A stretch of DNA of 64,000 nucleotides from positions 34,415,001 to 34,479,000 of the forward strand of contig OX419758.1 in NCBI GenBank assembly GCA_948567375.1, read 5' to 3'. Under the pieces are notes generated by a model. It was given only the letters and a program-made list of their open reading frames with translations, was not told the DNA's origin and did not search any database. Positions 1 through 10,260 of the stretch are shown here, one piece after another; within the stretch, counting starts at the first letter, position 1; every line of letters starts with the position of its first letter. The stretch is from Lunularia cruciata. Taxonomy: Eukaryota; Streptophyta; Marchantiopsida; Lunulariales; Lunulariaceae. The translations under genes and the position numbers were made by a program.

Positions 1-1080
1 TGGAGGAATGAACATCTTGTTTGGGTTTTCTTTGGATCCTTCTTTGTATATGCCAAAGTACAAAAATTTGAGCTAAAAAGATGAAGCATGTACAAAGAAA
101 ATTGTACAAGGAAGGCAGTCCAATGAACCTAAGTACAAAAACTTGAAAGCTACCAAAAAGAAGGGTGCAAAGATTTTGAAGTCAAAGACATACTATAATT
201 TGAATTCCCTTGCCACCTAATAAAGGACTGCCGCCAAGAATTTGTTGGCAATATCAAATAATTGTCATGTGTGGATAACAATCACACACACATTGCAAAC
301 CAATGGCCAAAAGTCTTTGCTATAGAACTGAAGATTGGCCAAGTAATTCCACTTTTAGTCAAGAATTTTCCTATAAGTATTCCAAAGAGAGAAGAGCAAA
401 GAAATGAACAGAAAAATTAGATCCTGTTGAGTTATAACTTTTTTGGGTGAGTGATAAAATGGTGAGAGCAAGAGCAATGAGAAGGATTCTAGCTGGGATC
501 CTCCGGAATCTAATGGTGGATAAATGGGGTATCCAAATAAGGAGTGAGTTGTTGTAGTGATTGCACTTAATGTTTCTAGTATGGAATTGGGATCCTAGCC
601 CTTGCAATTGTTCAAGAGATGAGAAGCAACCAACCAAAAGAGTCAAGGAACCTTTAGAGCAACCCCAAGGAGTGGACCAAAGAACATTTGAAGATGATAT
701 TAAGGATGGATGGAGGTGTTGTGTTGGGTGATTTTTCTTTTTTATAATTAGAGTTGCTTTTCATCATTTTTGTTTGATTTGGAAGTAAAGTGCACACCCT
801 TGGAAGACATGATACTATTCCCAAGGTATAACATAAGTAGTGGAGATCTAGAGGGAGTTTTCATTTTGAATATTTTTCTTTGGTAGGAAGAAAGGTATTC
901 CAAAGGACCGGCTGGACTTTGGAAAGAGAACTCTATTTTTGGAAGGGAGCATGAAATAGCCAAAGATAGATTTCACAATAAAGACATTCAATGACATGGT
1001 GGCTTAAGCTCAAGGGTTACTAGAATTTGAAATGGTTCTTGGGTGAGGCATGGGAGGAACATTGAAGGAAGCAATAGGGG
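1..1080. other. Unassigned interspersed sequence
   Basis: I recognise no protein family, RNA gene or LTR end in this AT-rich stretch. It holds only short open frames with no credible composition. It lies upstream of a GLT LTR and may be part of an older element that received that LTR. Confidence 0.4.
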
Positions 1081-1274
1081 AAGTCTATTGAGTAGCAATG
1101 AAATCATGTGACTATGATGGTAACTCAATAGATTTGATTGGATCCAAAGTCTATTAAGTAGCAATGAAATCATGTGTATGATGGTAACTCAATAGATTTG
1201 ATTGGATCCAAAGTCTATTAAGTAGCAATGAAATCATGTGTATGATGGTAACTCAATAGACTTGATTGGATCCA
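1081..1274. repeat. Three-copy tandem repeat, about 64 bp unit
   Basis: Three head-to-tail units start at 1081, 1147 and 1211 and measure 66, 64 and 64 bp. Each starts AAGTCTATT and ends near GATTGGATCC. Units 2 and 3 are almost identical, so the array expanded recently compared with the decay around it. Inside unit 1, TCTATTGAGT and ACTCAATAGA form a perfect 10-bp inverted repeat around a loop of about 30 bp; in units 2 and 3 one base of the left arm differs. Each unit could therefore form a hairpin. Confidence 0.9.
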
Positions 1275-1638
1275 AAGGATAATTTGTACAGAGTACAAAG
1301 AAGATTTGTTCTCACTCCAAAGTGCATTGAGATCATGGAATTGGAAAACTTTTTAGTAGCCTGCAAATCTGTCTAAATGTGGAGTGTGTTGGGTTCTAGT
1401 GATAGCTCAAAGCAATATTTTTTCCTTATAAAACCTATTTAGGTGTAAGGAAGATGGTTCATGGGATGGTGAGAAAAGAAAGAGGGAGAATGGGAAGACA
1501 TTGCATCCTCATACTCCTTAGATTGCATGGTTCCCAATATCCAAACTTCTTGGGAGTTGTTTGAGAAGTTGCACATGATGGGATAGGACCTTCTTGACAA
1601 ACCACATTTACCAAGAGATTTGGATAGGGAAAAACTAG
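1275..1638. other. Unassigned stretch between tandem repeat and coding remnant
   Basis: I see no recognisable gene. Open frames are short and interrupted, and it probably belongs to the same old element as the coding remnant that follows. Confidence 0.35.
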
Positions 1639-1932
1639 ATGGTAGATACCTTGCACAACAATTCAAATCTTTGGACTAAGAACCATTGGAGGTTTGTGTT
1701 TGGGAATGACACCAAAGAAGATGGAATGCATACACTTGATTCCTATTACACAAAGATAAAGAAGGTGGAATTGCAACTCCAAATGCTATTCAAGCAAGAC
1801 AGGCTACCAAAGTATGGGTGGCCAATCTTATCATATCAAGATCCAACAAAAAGGGATATAGTCTTGGAAATTATGAAATTTTCTTACACAACAAACTTCT
1901 TATATGACTATAGACCAAGTCTTGTGTCTTGA
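1639..1932 (+). pseudogene. Remnant of a diverged LTR-ORF-like protein
   Basis: This 97-codon open frame ends at TGA 1930-1932. It resembles the N-terminal domain of the LTR-ORF found in every full-size GLT LTR here. Shared landmarks in the same order and at similar spacing are WR-x-V-x-G near the start, an LF pair about 40 residues on, then SY-x-DP-x-K/R and an IM motif. In the GLT copy at 38845 these are WRLVLG, LFFAP, SYRDPIKKSIM; here they are WRFVFG, MLFKQ and SYQDPTKRDIV. I infer distant homology by eye only. The copy lies outside any GLT LTR I can delimit, so it may come from an older relative. No function is known. Confidence 0.45.
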
Positions 1933-2216
1933 GAATTTGCTCATAGGTGAAAGGATTGATTAAGGTTAGATGTTGTTATGAAAGGCAAAGGTATCGAAAC
2001 TTTAAGGAAGGTTCAAAAAAAAGACGCAAACTTCCAAAAATCTATGAGAACAGCACTGCCAAAGGAGAATGATGCACTTGAGATGTTAGGGAAGTGGAAG
2101 CTAGATTCACCAATGAGAGATGTGATGTTGACATAAAATTGGAAGAGATCAAATTTGTCTTGTATTGAAGAGCCTAAAGAACCTATTGAGGTGCAAGAAA
2201 AATCTATATTGTTAGA
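1933..2216 (+). other. Coding-like flank of the LTR at 2217
   Basis: Degenerate coding-like sequence rich in Glu and Lys codons runs up to the LTR junction. The last bases, TTAGA at 2212-2216, compare with CTAGC at 9831-9835 after the LTR. These are probably decayed halves of a 5-bp target duplication, and the reading sense continues across the gap. I infer this is the left half of the insertion target. Confidence 0.4.
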
Positions 2217-2733
2217 TGTTGTACCTTCATTTTTTTTTAAATGAGTTTTAAAGAAGAAGTGCATTGTTAAAGCCAAAGGAAGGCTAAATGAGGAAGAAAC
2301 AAGAAGAATCTTGTGTTTGGCATAGACCCAAAGTTGACCTTGTGTCAAAGTCAAAGGACTCACTAACTTAAGGATGTATGGATCCAAAGTAAGGAGAGTT
2401 TGCAGTGGGATGTGCAACCTTATCCAAAGAGCTTGTAATAACTTTTCCTTGGGTCCAGCCAATCAAGAAAGTTTGTGTCAAGAAAGAAACTACCTTGGGA
2501 TCAAGATGACATTGAGAGTGATAGAAAATTGACATGCAGAATTTGTGTGTCAATTGAGGATTGACTAAAGAATGACCAATTAGCAAAAGACTATAAGATT
2601 CAGAATTCATCAAGGGAGTTCTAAAATGTCACAATGTTATCCTATGCATCTTAATAGTTCTCTTGAATGAGTGAGGATCTCGGGTTTTAGGGAGGGTTTA
2701 ATCTTTCAGATACCAAGAGTGAGGAAACATACA

Positions 2734-5130
2734 ATGCCGCCAAAGGCTAAGAAGTAGAGTGCAGCAGGGGGTCTTGCAATGCACCAATTAGATGTAGTGG
2801 CAAGGATCAAAGTCTTGAGTAGACTTTGTATCACTTTTCTAGCCTAGAATTGGAATTTAATAGGTTCATGGCAAAAATTACTGCCAACAATTGCAAAGAT
2901 GGGCCCAAGACAAAGAGAAAGAGAGGACATTCAGCTTGATGAACTAAGTTGGATTGGAGATTAGTCTTGGGAAGAGAAGCAAGGGAAGTAGGAGCAGTCA
3001 CCTTCTATTGGAAGTGTGATTCTTTAGAAGAAACCACCGAGGAGAGGAATTTTTTTAGTGCACCTTGAACCAAGAATGGATACAAGGTGGATAGCTAAAG
3101 AGACCCAATACAAAGGGGGATAGTCAGCATGTTGATGGCCATGTTTAAGCCAAAGTGAACCACCTATGTAACAATGCAGTAGGTAGTGTTCTTCCACCAG
3201 ATGTTTGTAGGAGAAGCGGTGAATTGGGCAAAGCATTAACATCAATGGGTAGGTCAAATGATCAATAGTTGGAGAATGGACTTGCCATCCCATTACTGTT
3301 TGCAGTCCACTTCTACTTTGGTTTAAACTTACTTAGCTTGAAGGAGATGGGAAGGATGGTATCCCACTTACAAAGAGTAGTGGATATGGACAAGCAATGC
3401 TATATCAAGCAAGTTAGTGAAGGCAATGACCACTACCTCAAGAGCAGAAGGGAGAGAATAGTGTTGGTAGAAATCCCAAGGCCAAGGGAGAGAAGTAAAC
3501 TTGAAGGGAAAATATCACCATTGTCCCAACATTAAAAGAGGAGGCTGAATCCAAAGCCAGAGATGGTGGTAGTGAAGGACCAGTCTTTGGAGGAAGAATC
3601 CAAAGGAGAAGCCGAGTCAAAGTGTGAGGACTCAAGAAAAGAAGAAGAGTTCACGTTGTAGAGTGGGGAATCCAATAACAAGAGTGAAGGAGACACCAAA
3701 GACCAGCAATAGGTGGAAAAAGTGGTTAGAGAAGAAGAATGAGAGTTTCACAAGGCAATCAATTGCATGGAAGGCGGAGATGAGCCTTGCCTGGAGAAAC
3801 TTGTAGTCGAGTTAGAAGAAGAACAAGCAAGAGAGACTGTATTGGCATTCCCAAAGAGAAGTGTGCAAGTTGTAGTTGCAGGGCCAAGTAAAGTTGACAA
3901 GGAGGGAGAAAGCTTGGACGAGGTAACTTTGAAGTTACAAAGATCATGTCTTTAGGGTAAACCTCAAGCAAAATAATGCTAACCAAAGACAAAGGTAGAG
4001 AAGACAATGGAGGATACGTTAGAGTTTGAATATCTATCAAAAGTGGAGTTGGAAAGGAAGGAAGAGGATTTCAAGAAAGAGCATCCTTAAGTGAAGGAAA
4101 ACTGCAAGTAGTGAGGCACTTGAGTGAAGAGACCTTGAGTTAAGGAACATGGAGAGAAGGAAGCCAAAGAACTTTGGGTCAAGGCAGTTCTTTGGAAGAA
4201 GAGTTTTGATACCTTGTAGGGGAACTTCTTAAAGCGGTGAAGAGTTGAAGGAGCAGAAGGTGGCATTCAAGAAGATGAAGAGTGAATCTGTATATGCAAG
4301 TTTAGAACTTATACACTCAAAGGCAATTGCTATAGTGATGGAGCAAGAGCTAGAGAGTCAGCGGAAGAGTGTAGCAAAGAAGGATCAAGCTTGGCAATGA
4401 GAGTTGTCTATGGGACATCAAGAGGAAAAAGATTGCAGGGTATGATCAGAAGCATAGAAGCTCAACTAGTCCAATATGTGGAGGAGAAGGAAGCACTGAA
4501 GGTGGAATTTGAAAAAATGAGTTGAACATATATCAAAACAAGTTGGAAGTAGAGCAAGTAGAGAGAAGCTAGTTCCAAGGATGGAGCCAGAATAAGTAGA
4601 AGAAGTTGTGCTGAAATTGAAGATGATGCTGACTATTGACACTGAAGTTAAGTTGGAGGAAGCAAGACTGCATGAGTTTAAGTTATTAGTGCAAGAGATG
4701 AGAGAGCAGAGAGTGAAGGATGTTGACATGAATAATCTTTTAGTTAATAATCTATTATTAATTAATATAGATAGGAAGGTGGTTGAAGTAGGAGACAATG
4801 TGAGTCTCAGATTAGATTTAGTCTCATCAGACTTAGATAATCTTTGTAGTGAGGTGAAAGTAAATGCTAGATGCAAAGTTGTAGAAGTAGGAGTGCATGT
4901 GTCTTCAGGTGAGTTGCCAAAAGTCATTAGAAGAGAATGGGTTAGGAAACAAGAATGTAGATAAATTACCCATGACTCCCATTTCAGTTCAAACTAAAGA
5001 TGTGATAAAAGTAGAAGAGGAAATTGCAGTTGTAATTGTAGTTGTAGTTGAACCCAAAGAAGGAGAGGTGATTGTAGGTGCATCAGGTTTAGAAGTTGAA
5101 GTCAAAGCAGACATTGGATTGGATTATTAA
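2734..5130 (+). pseudogene. LTR-ORF pseudogene (GLT LTR copy 1)
   Basis: This is a broken frame of about 800 codons from the ATG at 2734 to the TAA at 5128-5130. The start follows the family pattern: M-x-x-K, a basic stretch, then LDVVARI and VLSRL, 15-25 codons in. The N-terminal domain (about 2734-3420), an acidic Lys/Glu/Ser linker (about 3420-4000) and a coiled coil (about 4020-4800) can be followed with frame changes. The tail is the longest open piece, including residues ADIGLD just before the stop. Many stops interrupt it, several at former Trp codons. No known function; I assign it by similarity to the seven other copies here. It lies entirely inside an LTR and upstream of its TATA box. 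Confidence 0.75.
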
Positions 5131-5245
5131 TATATTTGAGATCTAAAGAGGTAGATATGAAGAAGTGGAGTGTCATTTTGGATCTGTGGGTTGGTAAAGT
5201 TGTAAGGAAATGGTATTTAGTTAGATAACTATCAAGTGCTCTACC

Positions 5246-5253
5246 TATTTAAA
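5246..5253 (+). promoter_or_regulatory. TATA-like box of GLT LTR copy 1
   Basis: TATTTAAA lies about 115 bp after the LTR-ORF stop. The same octamer, or TATTTAAG, occurs at the matching place in the other LTR copies that keep this region. It marks the likely core promoter and places the LTR-ORF upstream, in U3. Confidence 0.6.
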
Positions 5254-6021
5254 TGATGCCTTTGTAGTGTTTTTATTTAGTATTGTATTTAGTAACAAAG
5301 TGTTGTAACTTTGTGCTCATAGTTTCAACTTAATTTTGAGTATCAATCTTGTGTGTGTGTTTGTGAGTGTTTGGAGAAATTTGAAGTGCAAGTTAGTGAG
5401 CTTGTAGGATGTTAGATTTTGCAACTATGATTTTCATTTTGTGTGTTGTGGTACCCACATTTCTGTTTTTTTTTTCTCAATTTTGAAGAAGAAGTGTGCA
5501 GAGGAGTCGAATTGTGCATGTATGGCCGAAGAAGGCAAAGAAAAGTATCCACGGGATGTAACCCAAGGTAACATGACTTTGGGTCATAAGGCGAGGTACT
5601 CGGAATTGCCTTGTCAGCATATAACCTGGAGTAAGGAGTCCTTGTCTTGGGAGTGCTCAACCTAAGGCAAGGACAGTGTAACAACTTTCCTTTGGGGCAA
5701 GACATTCAAGAAGGAACCGTTCAAAAACGGTAGTCATATGCATGAAGGACACTTGACAGTGACAGGAGCATGTAGGAGGTGTGATTTCTTGATAGAAACT
5801 CAAATTGAAGAAAGACTGAGAAGGTGCAACTCTATCAAAATCAGGCTAAGGACAAAGTGATGACAAGCAATTTCCCATTGTTGTTAAGAAGTTGGCCTGC
5901 AGGAGATCGTGGGAAGGGAAGTATAGTCAAAGACACGCTGGTGTGTCAAGAAGAAGCCGAGAGAGTTAGCCCAAGAATCAGTAGGAGGAATAGTCTCTAG
6001 CCCAGAGTGGAAGAGAGAAAG

Positions 6022-8441
6022 ATGGCAGGTGGGAAGAAGAGCTCCAAATTCACAATGAGAAATCATGCAATTTGGAGGTTAGATGTGATCGCAAGAATTG
6101 AGGTCTTGAGCAAGCTTTGGATCACATTCTTGGCATGGAACTAGAATGTTAGCTTTCTAGGTTTCATGACTAAGATCATCAAGAGTAAGTGTCTTGATGG
6201 CCCTAAGGAAGAAGGGAGGAGAGGAAATCTAGCTCGATGGATAGAGTCGGATTGGAGGTTAGTACTCGGGAGAGAAGCAGGCATAGAGCATGGTGCCACA
6301 TTCTTGAGGAAAGGAGAAGTAGCCAAAGAAACCCAAGCAGTGAGAGATGCCTTCTCTTTGAAGCGCACAAAGAATGGCTACAAAGTGGAGAGCTATAAGG
6401 ATCCTATCAAGAAAGGGATCATGAGTACTCTAATGGCAATCTTGAAGCCGGAGAGAACGACTTATGGTGTTCGCACCAAGTGGTGTTCTTCCAAAAGATG
6501 TTTGCAAGAGAGCCAATTAACTGGGCAAAGTGTCTTCATCAAAGGACAAGATAGATGGTGTGGAATTTGCGGGACAAGTTGCCTCTACATTACATTGTGC
6601 CGTTTGTAGCCCATTTCTATCTGGGGCTAAACTTGCTCAATGCGGCTGAGCAAAATAAGATGGTGTCCCATTTCCATCCCGACTTGAGAAGAGATGTCAA
6701 TGCGGAGGAGCAACAATATATTCTTCAGATCAGGAGCAGGGATGAGTACCACGCGGAGACGGGGCAAAGTGTGTAGTTGGAAGTGAGCACTCCAAAGTCA
6801 AAGAAGAGGAGTTGACAAGGAGAAGAAGAAGTAGAGAAAGCGTGACCTTGGAAGGCTAGAAGGGTAAACCCAAGGAAGAATTGGTGTTAATCATGTTTTC
6901 AAAAGAAGAGTTGGAAGGAGAAGCCAAGTGCAAGTCCGAAGACTTGGAGAAGGAGGAAGAACCCAAGTTCATGCTGCAGATTAGAGCCACAAGTAGTAAC
7001 AGTGATGATAGAGTGGAGATGAAATCTGTACCCAAAGAGGAGGAAGCCAAGATGGAGATGGAGGAGAAAGGTAACTCAAAACTAGAAGACAAAGTTCCAG
7101 AGCAAGAGGAGAAAAGAGTTACAATTCAAAAGGGAGTTTGTTCCTGATGAAAGGCAAAGTATGGAGGGGGGACTAAGTAAGGTAAGAGAAGAGGAGGATG
7201 GAAGTTTGTGGAGCAAAGAATCCATTCCTATAAGGCAACTACGGCTTAGAAGGCGAGTGTTGAGTGAGGAAGAGGTGAAGAAGGAGACAAATCTGCAAGT
7301 CAAAATAAATGCAAGTGAAGGAGTGGAGTATCTATGGGAGGTTGTGTGTCCATTGTTGGTGAAGTTAGAGCACAATAAGAAGGAGATGCAGTCAAAGTGT
7401 TCGGAGGTGAAGACTATATTGCAGGTGTTGGCTCAATTAGAAGAGGAGAACTTGGAGTTGCAGAAAAATATAACCCAAGGTGAGGAGGAAAGGGAAGCAC
7501 AACAAGTAGATGCAGTGGTACAAAATCAAGTGATTGAGAACTTGAAGAGAGAAGCAAGGAGTAGAGAAGGACTCATAGAGCAGAGTGACATAGCAAGGGA
7601 AAGGCAAGTAGCTGAGTAAAAAATCTTGAAGCAGCAGTTTGCTGATTTGAGATTAGAAATTATCCATGCTATGGCAAGAGTAGCGGAGAAAGAGCAAGAG
7701 CTCAATAGAGTGATGTAGAGTGTAGAAGAGAAGAAGCAGCTTTGGCAAAGAGAGTTGACAGCAAGATATAGAGAGGAAGAAAGGTTGAGAGAGTTACTTC
7801 GCAATCTAGAGGAGAAGATTTTGCAGAAGGAGAAGGAGAAGGAGATTGTGAAAGCCAAGTTCAAAGTGGAATTGGCAATGTACAGAGAAGATTGGCTTGC
7901 AGATCAAGAACGGGAGAGAAAAATGCAACTAGAGCCATTGAAGGAGATTGTGATCAAGATGAATGCAATGTTGAGTACAAAAGCCAACATGCAAATTGAA
8001 GAAACAAGACTGCACAAGTTGAAGTTGTTGGTGCAAGAGACGAGGAGGAGAAATGCAAAGGATAAAGATTTGAATGCTTTACTTATCAGTCACAAAGCTC
8101 GTGTAGATAGAAAGATATTGGAAGTAGAAGACAATATCACAATTAGATTAGACTTAGTGAAATTATAGATTGATAAAATTTGGAAGGATGTAAGAGCAAA
8201 ACCTGAAGGAGATAACATAGGAGTGTAGATGTCTTTGGAATTACCGTCGGAGATATTAGAGAAGAGTGGGTTGGGAGATAGAGAGTTAGAAGGATTACCT
8301 ATGACAAGAATTGTAGATCAGAGCCAAGAAGTAGTAGAATTGGTAGATGTATTAGTAGTTGTGAAACCCGAGGATAGAGTAGTAAGTGAAGTTACTTTGG
8401 GATTGAAAGCTGAGGAAGAAGTAGACATTGGATTGGATTAG
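6022..8441 (+). pseudogene. LTR-ORF pseudogene (GLT LTR copy 2)
   Basis: About 806 codons from ATG 6022 to TAG 8439-8441, broken by a few stops and frame changes. The start encodes MAGGKK and then a conserved segment HAIWRLDVIARIEVL. The N-terminal domain (6022-6770) keeps WRLVLG, NGYKVESYKDP and a histidine/aromatic block near VSHFHPDLRRD. A Ser/Glu-rich linker follows (6780-7290). A long coiled coil (7290-8130) has heptad-like Leu/Glu/Lys patterns such as EKEKEKEIVKAKF. The tail (8150-8441) keeps LEKSGLGDRELEGLPM and ends EEEVDIGLD. One of the better-preserved copies. Function unknown; the composition suggests a self-associating structural or nucleic-acid-associated protein, but that is inference. 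Confidence 0.78.
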
Positions 8442-8674
8442 TAACAAATTTGAGATTTGAAGAGGCAGATATGAAGAGATGCATTGTCAGTTTGGATCTG
8501 CAGGTTAGAAGAGTTATTGTAAAACAATATTTTTGTTAGTCATTGTCGTTTGCTTCACTAAACAAACTCTTCTAACTAACAAAAATATTGTTCTACAATA
8601 ACTCTTCTAACCTGCAGATCTGAACTGATAATGCATCTCTTCATATTTGCTTCTTCAAATCTCAAATTTGTTAC
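8441..8674. repeat. Inverted duplication with 100-bp arms
   Basis: The left arm (8441-8540) starts at the LTR-ORF stop. Its reverse complement lies at 8575-8674, separated by a 34-bp loop. The arms match with only a few differences. The event copied the segment just after the LTR-ORF in reverse and replaced the TATTTAAA region seen in other LTRs. It looks like a fold-back replication or repair product private to this copy. Confidence 0.88.
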
Positions 8675-9830
8675 TCAAATTTGAACAATAATTTTGTTAG
8701 TTAGAAGAGTTTGTTTAGTTGTTTAGTGCTCATTATTTTTGAGAATAGATAAAGCAAAGTGCTGCAAAGCATTGCTCCTCATTTGAGCTTAATTCCGAGT
8801 ATCAATTTTGTGTCTGTGTTTGTGAGTGTGTGGAGAAATTTGAAGTGCAAGTTAGTGTGTTTGTTGTATGTCGGATTCCGTAGCCTTGATCTTCATTATG
8901 TGTGTTTGATCATGAGTGAAGTGCAATCGGAGCAATGCCTTGATAGATTTGAGAGGAATTGTAGTGTTGGTAGTATTTTGCATTTGTGAGTGCAACACAG
9001 TGTTGATGTGAGACAATTTTGATCGAGGAAGTTGTGCCTTCAATAGAGGGGTAGAACACAATTTTGAGGTGAAGTTGCTTTGCAGTGAAGTGCCATTTTT
9101 GGGAGAGCTTGAATCATCATAATCAAGATTGTTTGGAAATATTTGATGGAGTTGTGATTAAGAAGTGTTAATTTGTGATGAGATTGTGAGTCGGTGCTTG
9201 TTACTCTCTTCTAGGTATGGTTTGTACTCGAGAGATTAAAGACGCAACCAAGAAGAACTACACACATTGTGACATTTGACTTTGTATTTGGACATTTCTG
9301 ACCAGTATGTCTACGGGAATGAACTTTACTTACTTGATTACCGCAAAAGTGATATTTTTTGGGTTGTCACATGTGTTTGATCCTAAGTGGATAGCAATCA
9401 AAGCAATGCTTTGACAAATCCATGAGGAATTGTAGTGTTGGTAGTATTCTACAATTGTGAATGCAATAGTGGATTGATGTGAAGCAATTTGATTGAGGAA
9501 GTTGTGCCTTTAATGGAGGAGAAGTACATAATTCTGAGTTGAAGTTGTTTTGTGGTGAAGTAGCCTTCTTTGGGAGAATTGAATCATCACACTCAAAGTT
9601 GAATTGGAAAGAGATTGAAAAATTGTGATTATTTGTGTTGTTAATTTGTGACAAGATTTGAAATTGAGCACCTATTACTCTCTTTTGAGTGTGGTTTCTA
9701 CTCAAAAGATTAAAGAAGAATTGTTTGGTTACTATTTACTTTGTATTTGACCATTTTTGACTTGTATCTCTATGGGAACAAATTGTTACTTGCTGATTAC
9801 CACAAAAGTGATACTTGTTGGGTTGTCATA

Positions 9831-10260
9831 CTAGCAGAAGATGACCTTGAGCAAGTAGAGATAGAATTGAAACTAGAGACCAAATTTTTACCCTACCTTA
9901 AACATAGAGCAAGATTTTGAGATTCCTCAAAAGCATTAGGTGTTAACTCTTTATTTGATGGAATAGGGTTGGAGCTTAACTAAAGACAAAATGTTGTAGG
10001 TCAAGGAGATTCTACATTACTAGTAAGTGAAACCTTTGGGGAGGAGGCCCAATCCACTTCACAGTCAGGTTATTTTGAAGGTCAAGTATGGGAGTGTGGA
10101 GGTTTAGTTGTGGAAAGTATGCTCAACTACCTTGAAAAAGTGCTGAGGTAGGATATGAATGCATCCTAATGTTATTTTGTTCATGGTTGAATCTAAAGCT
10201 CAATCTATTTGCTGAAGTATAGCCATGAGGGACCAACACCTAGTTGCAGCAAATATTTCT
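9831..10260 (+). other. Degenerate coding-like sequence upstream of reverse transcriptase
   Basis: After the end of LTR copy 1 the sequence is again coding-like (Glu, Leu and Ser codons) but interrupted. By position it should be the protease or linker part of an old gag-pol. I cannot see a protease active-site motif. Confidence 0.35.

Larger units (their letters stand above)
5447..9371 (+). mobile_element. Complete GLT solo LTR (copy 2), nested in copy 1
   Basis: The solo LTR begins TGTGGTACCC at 5447 and ends GGGTTGTCACA at 9371 (3,925 bp). It is flanked by the perfect 5-bp duplication TGTGT (5442-5446 and 9372-9376). The interrupted host LTR reads on correctly across the insert. This independently proves both ends of the long LTR and shows that it includes the whole LTR-ORF. 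There is no adjacent primer-binding site or polypurine tract, so it arose by recombination between the two LTRs of one element. It is longer than other copies because of an inverted duplication at 8441-8674. Confidence 0.92.
2217..9830 (+). mobile_element. GLT LTR copy 1, split by a nested solo LTR
   Basis: The LTR opens TGTTGTACC at 2217, a decayed form of the family start TGTGGTACC. It runs to 5446, is interrupted by the solo LTR at 5447-9371, and resumes at 9372 in mid-phrase (TGTGTTTGATCC), ending GGTTGTCATA at 9830 for the canonical GGTTGTCACA. Without the insert it is about 3.7 kb. No primer-binding site follows and no polypurine tract precedes it, so it looks like a solo LTR in an older coding-like sequence. 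It holds an LTR-ORF remnant and a TATTTAAA box. Confidence 0.8.

Noticed and set aside
4466-4927. Minus-strand open frames of 150 codons or more, such as this one and 18642-19172.
   Set aside because: They are antisense shadows of the Glu/Lys-rich LTR-ORF coiled coil and tail, which reads as Ser/Phe/Leu-rich on the other strand.
5447-5459. TGTGGTACCCACA as a palindromic protein-binding site.
   Set aside because: It is the LTR terminus. The near-palindrome is one base off symmetry and varies between copies (TGTGGTGCCCACA), so I have no basis for a separate site.
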